A stretch of 64,000 nt of DNA from DAIOEK01 sp963721445 (GTDB lineage Bacteria > Chloroflexota > Anaerolineae > Anaerolineales > Anaerolineaceae): contig CAVRIZ010000005.1 in NCBI GenBank assembly GCA_963721445.1, forward strand, positions 1,178,001 to 1,242,000, written 5' to 3'. The notes under the pieces were generated by a model. That model saw only the letters and a list, made by a program, of their open reading frames with translations, searched no databases and was not told the origin of the DNA. How positions within the stretch are numbered: position 1 is the stretch's first letter; each line of letters begins with the position of its first letter. Both the position numbers and the translations under genes were made by a program. Below, piece by piece: positions 26,201 to 36,500 of the stretch.

Positions 26201-27500
26201 TAATGCCAACGGAAATGGTGGTTACGGGTATAACCTCGATAACGACAGCGGTAACGCTCCTGTCACCCTGACCGGATTCGACGTCAACGTAAACGGTGAT
26301 ACTGGCATCCTGGTATCCTCAAAAGGCGCCCTCACCTTAACCACTGTCTATAGTAGTGGTAATTATGGTACCGGCTTGGATCTGACCACCCTCGGCGCAG
26401 TCACATTCAATGGAGTGAATGCATACGGAAACATGGGATATGGCGCGCTCGTCGTGACTCCCTCGACCTTTACGATCATCCAACCAGCAGTTGGGGGTAA
26501 CAGTTTCGGTAATAACATGCTCGACGGGTTGAATGTCACAGCCGGCGGCAAGATCACGCTCGCCAAGGTGAACGCCAACGGTAACGGCTGGTGGATAGAT
26601 GACGATACCATCGATACCTACGCGTATGGCATCTATCTGGATAACGACGCCTACCTCTTCGGCACCGCCCCTGTCTCGCTGACCAATCTGCAAACAAGTT
26701 GGAATACCGTGGATGGTCTCTTTATCACCACAGCCAGCGCGGTGACCCTCACCGGCGCGAACGCTGAAGAGAACATCAACTTTGGTATCCGGCTGTACCA
26801 GGTGCCCGGACCAGCCCTCGCTCCAGTCATCACCCTGACCGATATCACCACGAACTACAACGGTATGGATGGTCTGTACGTGGATGTGTACGGTAACATC
26901 ATCACGAACAAACTCAATTCAATGGGCAATGGTGGAACGGGTGCCAACCTCCTCACCCAGGGCAATGGAACCGTCACCGTCTTGAACACCAAGGGATACA
27001 ACTTCGTTGGGTTCAACGGTGGAGTTGGCTTGAATATCGAATCAGATCGCGCGGTGAACGTTACCGGCGTGGAAGCGCTCGGTAATACCCAGGATGGGGT
27101 AGTGATCTGGAATGATACATCCGCCAGTGTGCCTGCCACCGTGACTGTGAATTCGCTGCTCCTGCGTAGCAATGGCTTGACCGGACTCGCCATCCATTCC
27201 TACGGCGTGGTCACGGTCAATAACACCTGGGCTGTCTCCAATGGCCAGGACGATACCCCGCCACTTAACGCAAGCCGGGATGGGATTTTGATCGTAACGT
27301 ATGCCAATACGTTCATCAATAATTCCAATGCCATCAACAATGCCTGGGCAGGGATCTACGTGAATATGGTTCCGGCGATTCCTGATCCAATCATCTACAC
27401 CCTGAAGCTCACCAACAGTACTTGGATGGGCAATCTGCGGGATGATCCCTACTCGGGCGACCGGAACCTGATGGTAATTGGGAACTATGTGATCTTGTAA
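22474..27500 (+). CDS. Secreted parallel beta-helix repeat protein, paralogue 1 (frame-disrupted near N-terminus)
   Basis: This is the first of three tandem paralogues (about 1675 codons). The start ATG 22474 follows AAGGAGG. A signal peptide ends in MASPVSADD, followed by a Pro/Val/Glu-rich linker (VEEVTAPPQTDVPPPVVESV). A conserved region then looks like the N-cap and first rungs of a right-handed beta-helix (PIQAALDYMESHNLTPTDRK, LYIEADTYNEDV). A long periodic array follows (GAVTLTN, GAFIDN, GTAGVTI). One PPC-like beta-sandwich insert is encoded at about 25560-25860. The C-terminal cap is STWMGNLRD...NLMVIGNYVIL. Indels near 22721, 22846, 23260, 23565 and 23740 split the N-terminal 420 codons; the rest is open. 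There is no LPXTG and no C-terminal membrane helix. Adhesion or an extracellular coat is plausible but not shown. Confidence 0.72.
23742..27500 (+). CDS. Paralogue 1, long open segment with beta-helix array
   Basis: This 1252-codon frame is the longest uninterrupted piece of the whole locus and shows the intended product best. It has rung after rung of Asn-rich repeats with a GAVT(L/I)xN turn roughly every 45-50 residues. A PPC-like insert begins SANYYEIEYGQTWHDNM and ends GYDISIYDGP. A late section is shared by all paralogues (ALAPVITLTDITTNYNGMDG) before the C-cap. It has no start signal of its own and is not a separate gene. Confidence 0.7.
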   Translation: MGNTVTLENILTSDNVMRGVYAEAKTSFTGNQIYAERNGWSGVEVDTCWDWDDDGTCNNIGTGTVALKMSSSTENGGNGYNILAKGAITIADTYLAGNGESGYYLDNSMATAPAAITLTNTNSYDNGQDGYEIYSRGAVTLNNFHGSDNDLGGLYVNTCIDWDDDGVCNNTGTGTVTLTNTGAAFNETARNGENGLSIISKGAITIINTDTYENGGLGAYIDNSGATTAAPVTIKVNVPATTWNGYSANGEGGVEIFSRGTVTISDMSADYNGGTGAFIFNIPPGLAAGNAVTISDSDFFMNNDGDDLTTEDGLVVISKGAITLLNVSSTENFGTGAVLNNMAGTAGVTINAGTNRGNYFLWNAEDGLFIQTNGAVLLTNINASGNDEMGAFIDNRTGTAGVTIKETGNWGMGINLDDLWSYGSSFSHNDSNGLVILTDGAVSVTYNLASYNGNNGIIIDNTSGTGTVSLLGNPATWGDAFGNGSSGINVFSKGNVTFSYVNASENGDFGGIIVNYPGTGSVTLTNALFEYNRSGLSIITSGAVTWKYGSAWDNYEAGAFINNLVDVLPGKPVTISNVEANENGETGLTIISKGAVTITNVSANNNSANYYEIEYGQTWHDNMSNDQTWWFAGTGGESVTISVDSDNFTPSFYITDSDGNYIDGADGFEGSASVTFTLPGLISGEYQIHLLTDMGWDGLGYDISIYDGPTAPSDWDEYSNEASGIFVDNSEGINVPVSITNTYGTWNGNNSATDIIVLSSGAVTLSNMDLNDSSGNGLLIDNTTVGLTSPGVTLTNVNFYNNDGSGAEVYTDGAIVIKGSNANGNGGYGYNLDNDSGNAPVTLTGFDVNVNGDTGILVSSKGALTLTTVYSSGNYGTGLDLTTLGAVTFNGVNAYGNMGYGALVVTPSTFTIIQPAVGGNSFGNNMLDGLNVTAGGKITLAKVNANGNGWWIDDDTIDTYAYGIYLDNDAYLFGTAPVSLTNLQTSWNTVDGLFITTASAVTLTGANAEENINFGIRLYQVPGPALAPVITLTDITTNYNGMDGLYVDVYGNIITNKLNSMGNGGTGANLLTQGNGTVTVLNTKGYNFVGFNGGVGLNIESDRAVNVTGVEALGNTQDGVVIWNDTSASVPATVTVNSLLLRSNGLTGLAIHSYGVVTVNNTWAVSNGQDDTPPLNASRDGILIVTYANTFINNSNAINNAWAGIYVNMVPAIPDPIIYTLKLTNSTWMGNLRDDPYSGDRNLMVIGNYVIL

Positions 27501-27541
27501 CTCGGATCTGAACCAGAATCATTTCTTTAGGTAAGTAAAGA

Positions 27542-27568
27542 GGCTGTCCCTACACGGGACAGCCTTTT
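27542..27568 (+). terminator. Terminator of beta-helix gene 1
   Basis: GGCTGTCCC (27542-27550) pairs with GGGACAGCC (27556-27564), followed by TTTT. The same GGCTGTCCC stem follows the other two paralogues. Confidence 0.85.
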
Positions 27569-27591
27569 GATTTCCGATCGAATCCTTACCC

Positions 27592-27644
27592 GTTTATTAA
27601 CGCTGCCTTAATCCGCTTGCGCAGATAAATGAACCACCTATAAT
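27592..27644 (+). promoter_or_regulatory. Promoter module of beta-helix gene 2
   Basis: Element GTTTATTAACGC (27592-27603), TTGCGC (27617-27622, 25 bp from the element start), 16-bp spacer, TATAAT (27639-27644). The leader of about 145 nt is closely similar to that of gene 1. Confidence 0.8.
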
Positions 27645-27795
27645 TGAACTTGGGTGGGCTATTTCTTTATTCTGTTCTCCCAAATTCTTTTTGAATAGGG
27701 CTATCGAAAGGGGGAATCCGTCACATCCGAACCGATCTGACTGTGCTCGCACACGTTCCCATCATTCCATTTTTTATTTACTCCAAGGAGGCTTT

Positions 27796-30700
27796 ATGTC
27801 TGGGTATTATCGTAAGATCTGGTACTTGCCAATCCTGATCTGTCTGGCATTGGTATTCGCGCTGATGGTCGCATCGCCGGTCTCGGCCGATGACGGTCAG
27901 CCAGTGGATCCACCGGCTGTGGAGGAAGTCACTGCTCCCCCGCAGACGGACGTACCTCCGCCGGTTGTGGAATCTGTACCGCCGGTGGAAGAAATCGTTC
28001 CTCCTGTGGAAACGGTTGCGCCTGTTGAGGCACCTTTACCGACAGTCGAACCTGCACAGGTGGATGCTCCACCTGTGGAAGAACCTGCACCGGTCGAGCA
28101 ACCGACCGTGCAGGAAGTCACCACAGCCGTCGCGGATGCCGGGCTGGTCCTGACGGACACCTCCGGAACTGCTGCGCCCATGGCGACCCGCGACACATCC
28201 CTGGGTGTGGTGGTGGGCGATCCTTACTTCAAGGTGGGCGGGACCGAGTATCATTTCACGGCAGCCGATTGTGATCCGGGTTCTGGAGTAAGCAGTTGTT
28301 CCAACCCCATCCAGGCGGCTCTCGATTACATGGAAAGTCATAACCTCACGCCGACCGACCGCAAGCTTTATATCGAAGCAGACACCTACAACGAAGATGT
28401 ATATGTCATCGGCTCTCTACCAGGCGTCAAAGGATTGCTGGCGCTGGTGGGTCTGGGAGCAACCCCGGAAGATGTCCAGATCAACGGTTCCATCTCAGTC
28501 TACGAGTATGCCGGCCGGGTTTACCATCCAGAATATGTCTGTTTTCAATGACTACTCTGATGAAGCAGCCATCTTACTTTGAAGGGAACAAGGGTCTCGT
28601 TCAACTGGTCGATGTCAATGCCACTGCCTTCGGTCAGGATGGTATCGGTATTGCCGTGGCACGACATTATGGTAATGTCGAATTCAACCGGGTCAAAGCC
28701 AACAACAATGGTTATCACGGCGCGATCATCGATGTCTGGACTTCCGCCGGTATCCGTTAAAGTTACCAACAGCGAATTCAACCACAACCTGCTGGATGTG
28801 GATGACGGTTGGGGAGATTATGACAGCTCATGGAGTTTTGATGGTTGGTATGATGAGGACTATAACTATTACCAGGAGGCAGATGAAACCGGTTTGGTGA
28901 TCTGGCCTTGGATGGCTTCGACAACCTTGAATGGCGTCGAAGTCAGCGACAACCGGGGTAGCGGCGCTAGCATCAGCGGCTGGACAAACACTGTCACCGT
29001 GACCAATAGCGTCTTCACGAATAACGACTACACCGGTCTTTTTGTTGGTGGGAATATCGTCACCCTGCAAAACATTCTCGCCTCAAATAATGGGGGGGAC
29101 GGTATTTACAGTTATGTCAACACCTCCCTGAACGGGACAAATCTGTTTCTCGAAAACAACGGTTCGCATGGTGTGTTCGTGGATGCTTGCCAAGATTGGG
29201 ATGACAACGGCGTTTGTAATAGTACTGGCGCTGGTACCGTTACCCTCAAGACGGGCAGCTCAACCGGCAATGGCGGGAGTGGATTCGCTATCATATCCAA
29301 AGGCGCCATCACTATCACGGACACTTATCTTGCAGGCAATGGTGAATCCGGGTATTACCTGGATAACTCGATGGCAACCGCTCCTGCCACCATTACTCTG
29401 ACCAACACCAATTCCTATGACAACGGTTTTCATGGGTTCGATCTCAAAACCCGCGGTGCGGTCACGATGACGAATTTCAACGCCAACGATAACTTCGCGG
29501 AAGGCGTCTTCATTTTCAATGAACTGGACTCCCGCTGCGGTCACCCTGACCAATCTTGGTACAGTATTTAACAGCACTCGCAATAACGGAGGAAATGGTT
29601 TCTATATCTTCTCCAAGAGGTCCGGTTACCGTTACCAATGTCGACAGCACGAACAACCGGGGCAATGGCGGATACATCGACAACAGTACCGCACTTAGCA
29701 GCCGCACCTGTAACGGTGAAAGTGAATGTGCCAGTCGAGACCTTCAATGGTTTCTTTGAGAACTGGGAAGGCGGACTCCTCATCTACTCGAAGGGCGCCG
29801 TCACTGTCAGCAATGTCCAGGCCAGCGATAACTCCGTCAACAATAGCGGAATTTTGTATGGAGAGAAATGGCTGGATAATCTGAATAACAACCAGACCTG
29901 GTTCTTCACGGCGAATGATCTGGATGATGTGACGATCAATGTCAATTCCATCAACTTTACGCCTTCCGTCTGGATCTTCTCCATTGATGAATTCGGCAAT
30001 TGGAATGATGTTGACTTCGCCGATGGGTTGGATGGCGCTGTCACATTCTCACTGGAAGACCTTGCCGCTGGTGACTATGGAATTCAGATCTTCCCCGACC
30101 AGCCCTGGAGCAATCTGCTTATGAGATTTCCCTGCTGGATGATAATAGCACCCCGGCGCCTTGGACATTATCAGTTCAAACGCGACTGGGATCTATATCG
30201 ACAACTCCATGGGAAATGCCCCCGTATCCATCACCAATGCTAGCAATATCTGGAACGGGAATAATAGCGGGACGGGTGTGTTTGTTGTTTCGAAAGGTCT
30301 GGTTACCCTGACGAATATGGATTTGAATGATAACCGCCGGAATGGCTTGTTTGTCAATAATGTTTCCCCGACCGGAACAGCCGGGGTAACCCTCAGCGGG
30401 GTTGGCTTTAACGGCAATGACCTGAATGGCGTCGATATCATCTCCAAGGGAGCACTCCTTCTGACGAATGTCTATGCGCAAGGGAATGATGGCAATGGAG
30501 CCAACCTGGATAACACAGCCGGTACCGCCGGTGTGACCATCACAGTGTCCGGTACCAACCCAGGGCAACTCATTCAACGGGAACTTTGGCGATGGATTGA
30601 ACATCCTGACCAGGGGTGCGGTCACCCTGACCAACGTTGACGCGAACGATAACTTCTCCAATGGTCTTTTCATCAACAACATGGGTGGAACCGCTGCCGT

Positions 30701-33225
30701 GACCATCAAAGAATCGGGCACTCGTTGGAAAAACTGGTATTCCAATAATGGCCAGATTGGATTGACCATCCTTTCTCGTGGTGCTGTGACAGTGTCGTTC
30801 GGCGAATGCCAGCGACAATGGCTGGACCGGGATCCATATCGACGCATCCAATGGTACTGGTGCGGTTACTCTGACCGGAAGCATCGGTCGCAACGCAGAG
30901 GTCATCGAAGAACGGCAATGACGATCGACGATAACGGTATCACCATCCTCTCCCAAGGGGAACATCACCCTGTACCCGGGTAAACGCCAAAGAAAACTAC
31001 TCTTTTGGCGCCCTGCTGGATAATACGGCTGGCACCGGGACTGGTGACAATCACCGATGGTTTCTTTGATAACAACTACTATCGGCTTGAGCGTAAATAG
31101 CCATGGCGCCGTCATCTGGAAGAATGGTTCCGCATTCGGAAATGGGAACTACGGCGCTGAGATCATTAACAGTAACGTAAGCATCGGAAAGCCGGTCACG
31201 ATCTCCAATGTCAGTGCCAGCAACAACAATGAAACCGGTTTATGGGTCGAAAGCAAAGGCGCGGTCACCATCACCAACACCGAAGCCAGCAACAACTCAG
31301 CCAACTACTATGTGATCGAGTACGGTCGAGCAGTGGCTGGACAACCTGAGCGATGACCAGACCTGGATCTTCGATGCGCAGTCGGGTGACGATGTCACCA
31401 TCGCAGTGAACTCCGACAAATTCAACCCATCTGTTGAACTGTCTTCGATCTCGATTGGAATTCGATCGGATTTTGCAGATGGCAGCGATGGATCTGTCGA
31501 GCTCTCTCTCGGCAGATCTCGCTGATGGAGAATACTATATCCGGATCAACACCAACCAGGAATGGAATGCCTACGCCTATGATGTCTCCATATACGAAGG
31601 ATTGACAGAACCAGTCTCCTGGGACGTGGAGGAATCCTATGCCCATGGTATGCTCATCGACAATCGTTTTGGCGTCAGCGCACCAGTGTCCATCACCAAT
31701 ACCTCATCCATGTGGAATGGGAACAACAGCAAAACCAACTACTACATCTTAGCCAGCGGTGCTGTTACCCTGACCAATATGGATTTGAATGACAGCCGCG
31801 AGGATGGTCTTTACATCGACAACAGTTACAATAACGGTTCTGGAGCAGTTACCCTTACCAATGTCAATTTCTTCGAGAATGATCTCAACGGGGTGGAGAT
31901 CTACTCCAACGGCGCGGTCGTGATCAAGACCAGCAGTTCGGGTGGAAGCGGCGGCTATGGTTACTCCATCGACAACACGGGTCAAATCCGGCAGCGTGAC
32001 CTTGACCTCGGTTAACGTCGACCGGACCGGGCATGATGCGATCAACATCCATTCCAATGGCGCGGTGACCCTGACCAATGTCTTCCAGAATGGAAGCGGT
32101 CATTCCGGTATTGTGGTCATTACCAATGGAGCGGTAACCTTCAATAAAGTCGATGCGCAGCGGAATAATGATTTTGGCGCCTACGTCGACACCAACAGCA
32201 CCTTTACGATCGTCAAACCCGCAACTGGTTTGGGCTACAACAACTTTAGCGAAAACGGGATGGGCGGTTTGTATGTGGAAGCCGCTGGCAAGATCACCCT
32301 CGCCCAGGTGAGAGCCAATGATAACGGCAGGCGGAACGATGAGGGTATCATCGTCATGTACGCGAACGGTGTCTATCTGGATAACGACGAAAACGTCCTT
32401 GGCACAGCCCCCATCGCCCTGACAAACGTGATAACACAGGGCAATACCGAGGATGGTCTTTACATCACCACCACCAGCGGCGTGACCTTCACTGGCGCGT
32501 TATCCGAAAATAACAACGGCTCTGGTATCCAACTCCTTCAGGTGTACGGACCAGTCCTCGCACCAGTCATCACACTGACTGATATCACCACCAACTACAA
32601 TGGCGAAGATGGCTTGTTCGTGGAAGTGCGCGGAAATATTATCCTGAACAAAGTCAATGCTTTTATGAATGGCGGTATTGGCGCTTCCCTCGACAATGCA
32701 GATGGTTTGGGGACCGTCACCGTACTGAACACCAAAGGACCGAACCTCGTAATTTTCAATGGCGAGTATGGTCTGGCTGTTTACTCGAACGGAGCAGTAA
32801 ATGTCACCGGTGTGGAAGCGTTGGGTAATTCGCAGGATGGGGTTGTGATCTGGAATGATGATGGCAGCGTACCTGCTGCGGTAACCCTTAGTTCCATACT
32901 TGCACGAAACAATGGTGCGCGTGATGAAGATGGTGAAACGCTCGAATATGCCAATGGCATCTCCGTGTATTCGCTCGGGGTCGTCACCATCAACAATTCC
33001 TGGTCCCTCGGGAACACCTGGGACGGAATATATGTCGAGACGAACAACAATGTATTCATCAACAACACCTCTGCCATCAACAATGATCGCGGCGGTATCA
33101 ATGTCGATCTCCTTGATATCACCAAGACCTTGAAACTGACCGGCAGCACCTGGCTCGGCAATCTGCGAAGACCCGAACCTGGCGATAAGAATCTGAAGTG
33201 TAATGTGACTCCAGTCATCTTATAG
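27796..33225 (+). CDS. Secreted parallel beta-helix repeat protein, paralogue 2 (many frameshifts)
   Basis: The second paralogue spans about 1810 codons. The start is ATG 27796 after AAGGAGG, giving MSGYYRKIWYLPILI as in paralogue 1, although an in-frame start exists further upstream. The signal peptide, linker and N-cap are intact to about 28510. The coding potential then jumps between frames near 28510, 28560-28750, 29525, 29600-29690, 30115, 30565, 30790-30990, 31040, 31325, 31440-31510 and 31980. Two PPC-like inserts are encoded (about 29830-30130 and 31300-31610) instead of one, so this copy carries an internal duplication of one insert plus flanking rungs. The C-cap STWLGNLRRPEP...NLKCNVTPVIL is present. 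The break density is the highest in the window. Confidence 0.68.
28579..29571 (+). CDS. Paralogue 2, open segment (early beta-helix rungs)
   Basis: A 330-codon open piece. Its first 50 codons are out of frame; from VSVKVTNSEFNHNLLDVDDG onward it gives proper rungs (WMASTTLNGVEVSDNRGSGA, GAITITDTYLAGNGESGYYL). The latter phrase is shared almost verbatim with paralogue 1. It is part of the 27796-33225 gene and not an independent gene. Confidence 0.55.
   Translation: MKGTRVSFNWSMSMPLPSVRMVSVLPWHDIMVMSNSTGSKPTTMVITARSSMSGLPPVSVKVTNSEFNHNLLDVDDGWGDYDSSWSFDGWYDEDYNYYQEADETGLVIWPWMASTTLNGVEVSDNRGSGASISGWTNTVTVTNSVFTNNDYTGLFVGGNIVTLQNILASNNGGDGIYSYVNTSLNGTNLFLENNGSHGVFVDACQDWDDNGVCNSTGAGTVTLKTGSSTGNGGSGFAIISKGAITITDTYLAGNGESGYYLDNSMATAPATITLTNTNSYDNGFHGFDLKTRGAVTMTNFNANDNFAEGVFIFNELDSRCGHPDQSWYSI
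31942..33225 (+). CDS. Paralogue 2, open C-terminal segment
   Basis: A 427-codon open piece ending the gene. From SGSVTLTSVNVDRTGHDAIN onward it carries rungs, then the late conserved block (VLAPVITLTDITTNYNGEDG), the VTGVEALGNSQDGVVIWNDD phrase, and the C-cap. It corresponds to the last third of the paralogue 1 array. Confidence 0.6.
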   Translation: MEAAAMVTPSTTRVKSGSVTLTSVNVDRTGHDAINIHSNGAVTLTNVFQNGSGHSGIVVITNGAVTFNKVDAQRNNDFGAYVDTNSTFTIVKPATGLGYNNFSENGMGGLYVEAAGKITLAQVRANDNGRRNDEGIIVMYANGVYLDNDENVLGTAPIALTNVITQGNTEDGLYITTTSGVTFTGALSENNNGSGIQLLQVYGPVLAPVITLTDITTNYNGEDGLFVEVRGNIILNKVNAFMNGGIGASLDNADGLGTVTVLNTKGPNLVIFNGEYGLAVYSNGAVNVTGVEALGNSQDGVVIWNDDGSVPAAVTLSSILARNNGARDEDGETLEYANGISVYSLGVVTINNSWSLGNTWDGIYVETNNNVFINNTSAINNDRGGINVDLLDITKTLKLTGSTWLGNLRRPEPGDKNLKCNVTPVIL

Positions 33226-33271
33226 GCTTCAGAACACTTCAATGACTCACGTAATTCAATGATCGTAAAAA

Positions 33272-33298
33272 GGCTGTCCCACCCCGGGGCAGCCTTTT
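33272..33298 (+). terminator. Terminator of beta-helix gene 2
   Basis: GGCTGTCCC (33272-33280) pairs with GGGGCAGCC (33286-33294), one G-U pair, followed by TTTT. Confidence 0.8.
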
Positions 33299-33310
33299 GA
33301 ATCCTTACCG

Positions 33311-33363
33311 GTTTATTAACGCGGCTCGTTTCCGCTTGTGCTCGGAAAAGATATGCCTATAAT
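33311..33363 (+). promoter_or_regulatory. Promoter module of beta-helix gene 3
   Basis: Element GTTTATTAACGC (33311-33322), TTGTGC (33336-33341), 16-bp spacer, TATAAT (33358-33363). The element-to--35 distance is again 25 bp although the surrounding DNA has diverged, which argues for functional constraint. Confidence 0.8.
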
Positions 33364-33516
33364 GAGATTTGGGTGGACATTGAGTCGTACATACACTCAC
33401 AACAGAAATACTTAGTTCGCGGCAAGAAAAGAGGGGAATTCACAGATCCTGACCTGAAATCCATAAATTCACACAACCTTTTTTGTGTTATCCAGTCACG
33501 TCCCCAAGGAGGACAC

Positions 33517-36500
33517 ATGTCTGCTCGATCCTGTAAGAATTGGTATCTGCCGTTCCTGCTTTGTCTGTCAGTGGTATTTGCACTGATGCTGGTGTCACCG
33601 GTCTCGGCTGATGACAGTCTGCCAGCGGATCCACCGGCTGTGGAGGAAGTCACCGCTCCTCCGCAGACGGACGCACCTCCAACGGTGGAGAAACCCTCTC
33701 CGGTCGAGGAAGCACCCGCGTCGGTCGACGAACCGACCGTGCAGGAAGTCACCACTGCCGTGGCGGATGCCGGACTGGTCCTGGCTGATTCCAGCGGAAC
33801 CTCTACGCCCATGGCAGCCCGGGACACGAGCCTTGGCGTAGTGGAAGGCGATCCTTCATTCAAGGTCGGCGGAGTCGAGTACACCTTTACCCATGACGAT
33901 TGCGATCCGGGCCTGGAGTAAGCAGCTGCCTTGACCCCATCCAGGCGGCACTCGATTACATGGAAAGTCATAACCTCACCCCTACTGATCGCAAGCTGTA
34001 CATCGAATCGGTGGATGATGTGGATGAGGATTACAAGGAAGACGTGCTCGTCAACGGCATGGCACCTGGCGTTAAAGGATTGCTTTCACTGGTAGGCACA
34101 GGAGACTCACCGGATGACGTGATGCTCTACGGCACGATTTCGGTGTTCGGAATGCCCACCGGTTTTACCATCAATAATATGTCGGTCTTTACTGATTCCA
34201 TCGATGAAAACGAGGCTGCCATTACATTCGCCGGGAATAAAGGTCTGATCCAACTCGTGGATGTCAACGCTACATCCATGGGGCAGGATGGCATCGGTAT
34301 CGTGGTGACCGGGCAAGCCGGCAACGTGGAATTGAATCGGGTAGCAGCCAACAACAATGGCTATAACGGGGCGCTGATCACGGTGAGTTCTGGAACCGTC
34401 AAGGTCACGAACAGCGAATTCAATCATAACATGCAGAATATCGCTGACGGCTGGTCCGATTCTGACGATATTGACCCCATGGAGACCGGTTTGCGGGTCT
34501 GGTCGACCAACGGTGCAGTCACCCTCTACGGGGTTGAAGCCAGTGACAACGGATATATTGATGAAGATACAGGAAAAACCGCCTCAGGCGCCATGATCTT
34601 TGCCCGGACATCCACGGTGAGCGTCAAAAACAGCGTGTTCAACTATAACGGTCAGGATGGTGGCGGGGATGGTCTGTACATCGATGCGAACATCGTATCC
34701 TTCGATCATGTGGTCGCCTCAGACAACGGCTGGAATGGTGTAACAAGCGAGATCAACACCTCTTTCACCGGGAATAACATCGCCGTGTTAGAATAATGGG
34801 ATCACCGGATTAAGTATTCTGGGCTGCTTCGACTGGCTCGATTCCGACATCTATTGTGACAACCCCGGTCCGGGCACGGTGACCATCAAAGACTCCGCCG
34901 CTGAGAATAACGGGTACAGGGGATTCGATGTCACAACCAAAGGCGCCATCACCATCACCAATTCCTGGAGCGGATTCAATTATGGCGGGTCGGGGTTTTA
35001 TCTCGACAATCAGTACGCTCCAACACCTGCGTCCGTCACTGTGACAAATAGTGATGCCTACCAAGATAACTACGGATTTGCTATCTTAACTCGAGGCGCA
35101 GTGACATTGACCGACTTCAGTGCGGCCGAAAATTCCACAGATGGTGTGTTTATCAACGCGCAGGGCACCGGTGCGGTCACATTGACCAATGTCGGCACGG
35201 TCTTCAATGATATCCGCAATAATGGCGGAGATGGGTACCATATTACTGCCCTGGGTCCGATCAGTATCATCAACACAGACACTCACGACAATTCGAATTT
35301 AGGTGGGTATATCAATAACTCATCCGCTGGTACAGCCGCTCCGGTGACGATCAAAGTGATGGTCCCGGCTACTACCGTAAATGGCTTCTGGAATAATGCA
35401 GGCGGCGGGTTGGAAATCCAATCGCGGGGAGTCGTCACCATCTCGAACATTACGGTCCATAATAATGGCGGGACGGGGGCGATAATCAACAATGTTCCCC
35501 CTGGGACAGCCGCGGGCGTGGCAGTGACGATTTCGAGCGCCGATTTTAGATTCAACAGGGACGATTCTGACCCTGAGGCAGAGAATGGTCTCGAAATTAA
35601 CAGCAAAGGCGCCATCACTCTCACCAACATTGTGGCAATGGACAATAGCGGTACAGGTGTGATTTTGAATAACCAGATAGCTGGAACGACGGCGGGAGTA
35701 ACCATAAATACGGGCTCTGGTACACCTGCTGCATTCTTTGTTTACAACGGGGATGACGGCTTGTTTATTCGCACCAATGGCGCGGTCACCCTGACGAACA
35801 TCAATGCCACCGAAAATGGCGACTACGGCGTCCTGATCGATAACTCCACCGGAACGGCCGGGGTGACCATCAAATCGACCGGGACCTGGGGAGCCGGATT
35901 TGATTACAATGACATCTGGAGCTGGGGCAATTCCTTCTCACGCAGCGGTTATGATGGGTTATCGATCATAAGCAATGGGCCGGTGAGTGTTACAGTCCAC
36001 CAGGCGCGTGAAAACCAGGATGAAGGAATTCGTATTATGGCAACGGGCGGTCTTGGAGCCGTCACCGTAACCGGGACTGCCAGTTCATTCGCTCAAGTCT
36101 TCGATAATGGATCAGACATCAACGAAGATGGGATCCATATCCAGGCGAACGGGCTCATCACCCTCACCAGGGTGGAAGCCCGGGGTAATTACGCAGCTGG
36201 CGCCTACTTGATCAATGACGATGGTATCTGGTGGGATCACCTTGAGCGAAGTCTACGCGGATAACAATTATGACGGGTTATTTATATCTACCAAAGGCGC
36301 CGTGATCTGGAAGAACGGCTCTGCCAGCGGCAATTATGCCTATGGCGCATACATTATGAACCCGTATGGTCCTCTCCCGTCTAAACCTGTCACAATATCG
36401 AATGTGTACACGTCCAACAACGGCGAGACCGGTCTCTTTGTCGAGAGCAGAGGCGCAGTAACAATCACGAACGCAGAAGCCAACAACAATTCCGCCAATT

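Noticed and set aside
27691..27795. Upstream extension of beta-helix copy 2 (35 extra codons)
   Set aside because: It would translate the conserved leader, which in copy 1 is non-coding; the signal peptide and AAGGAGG place the start at 27796.
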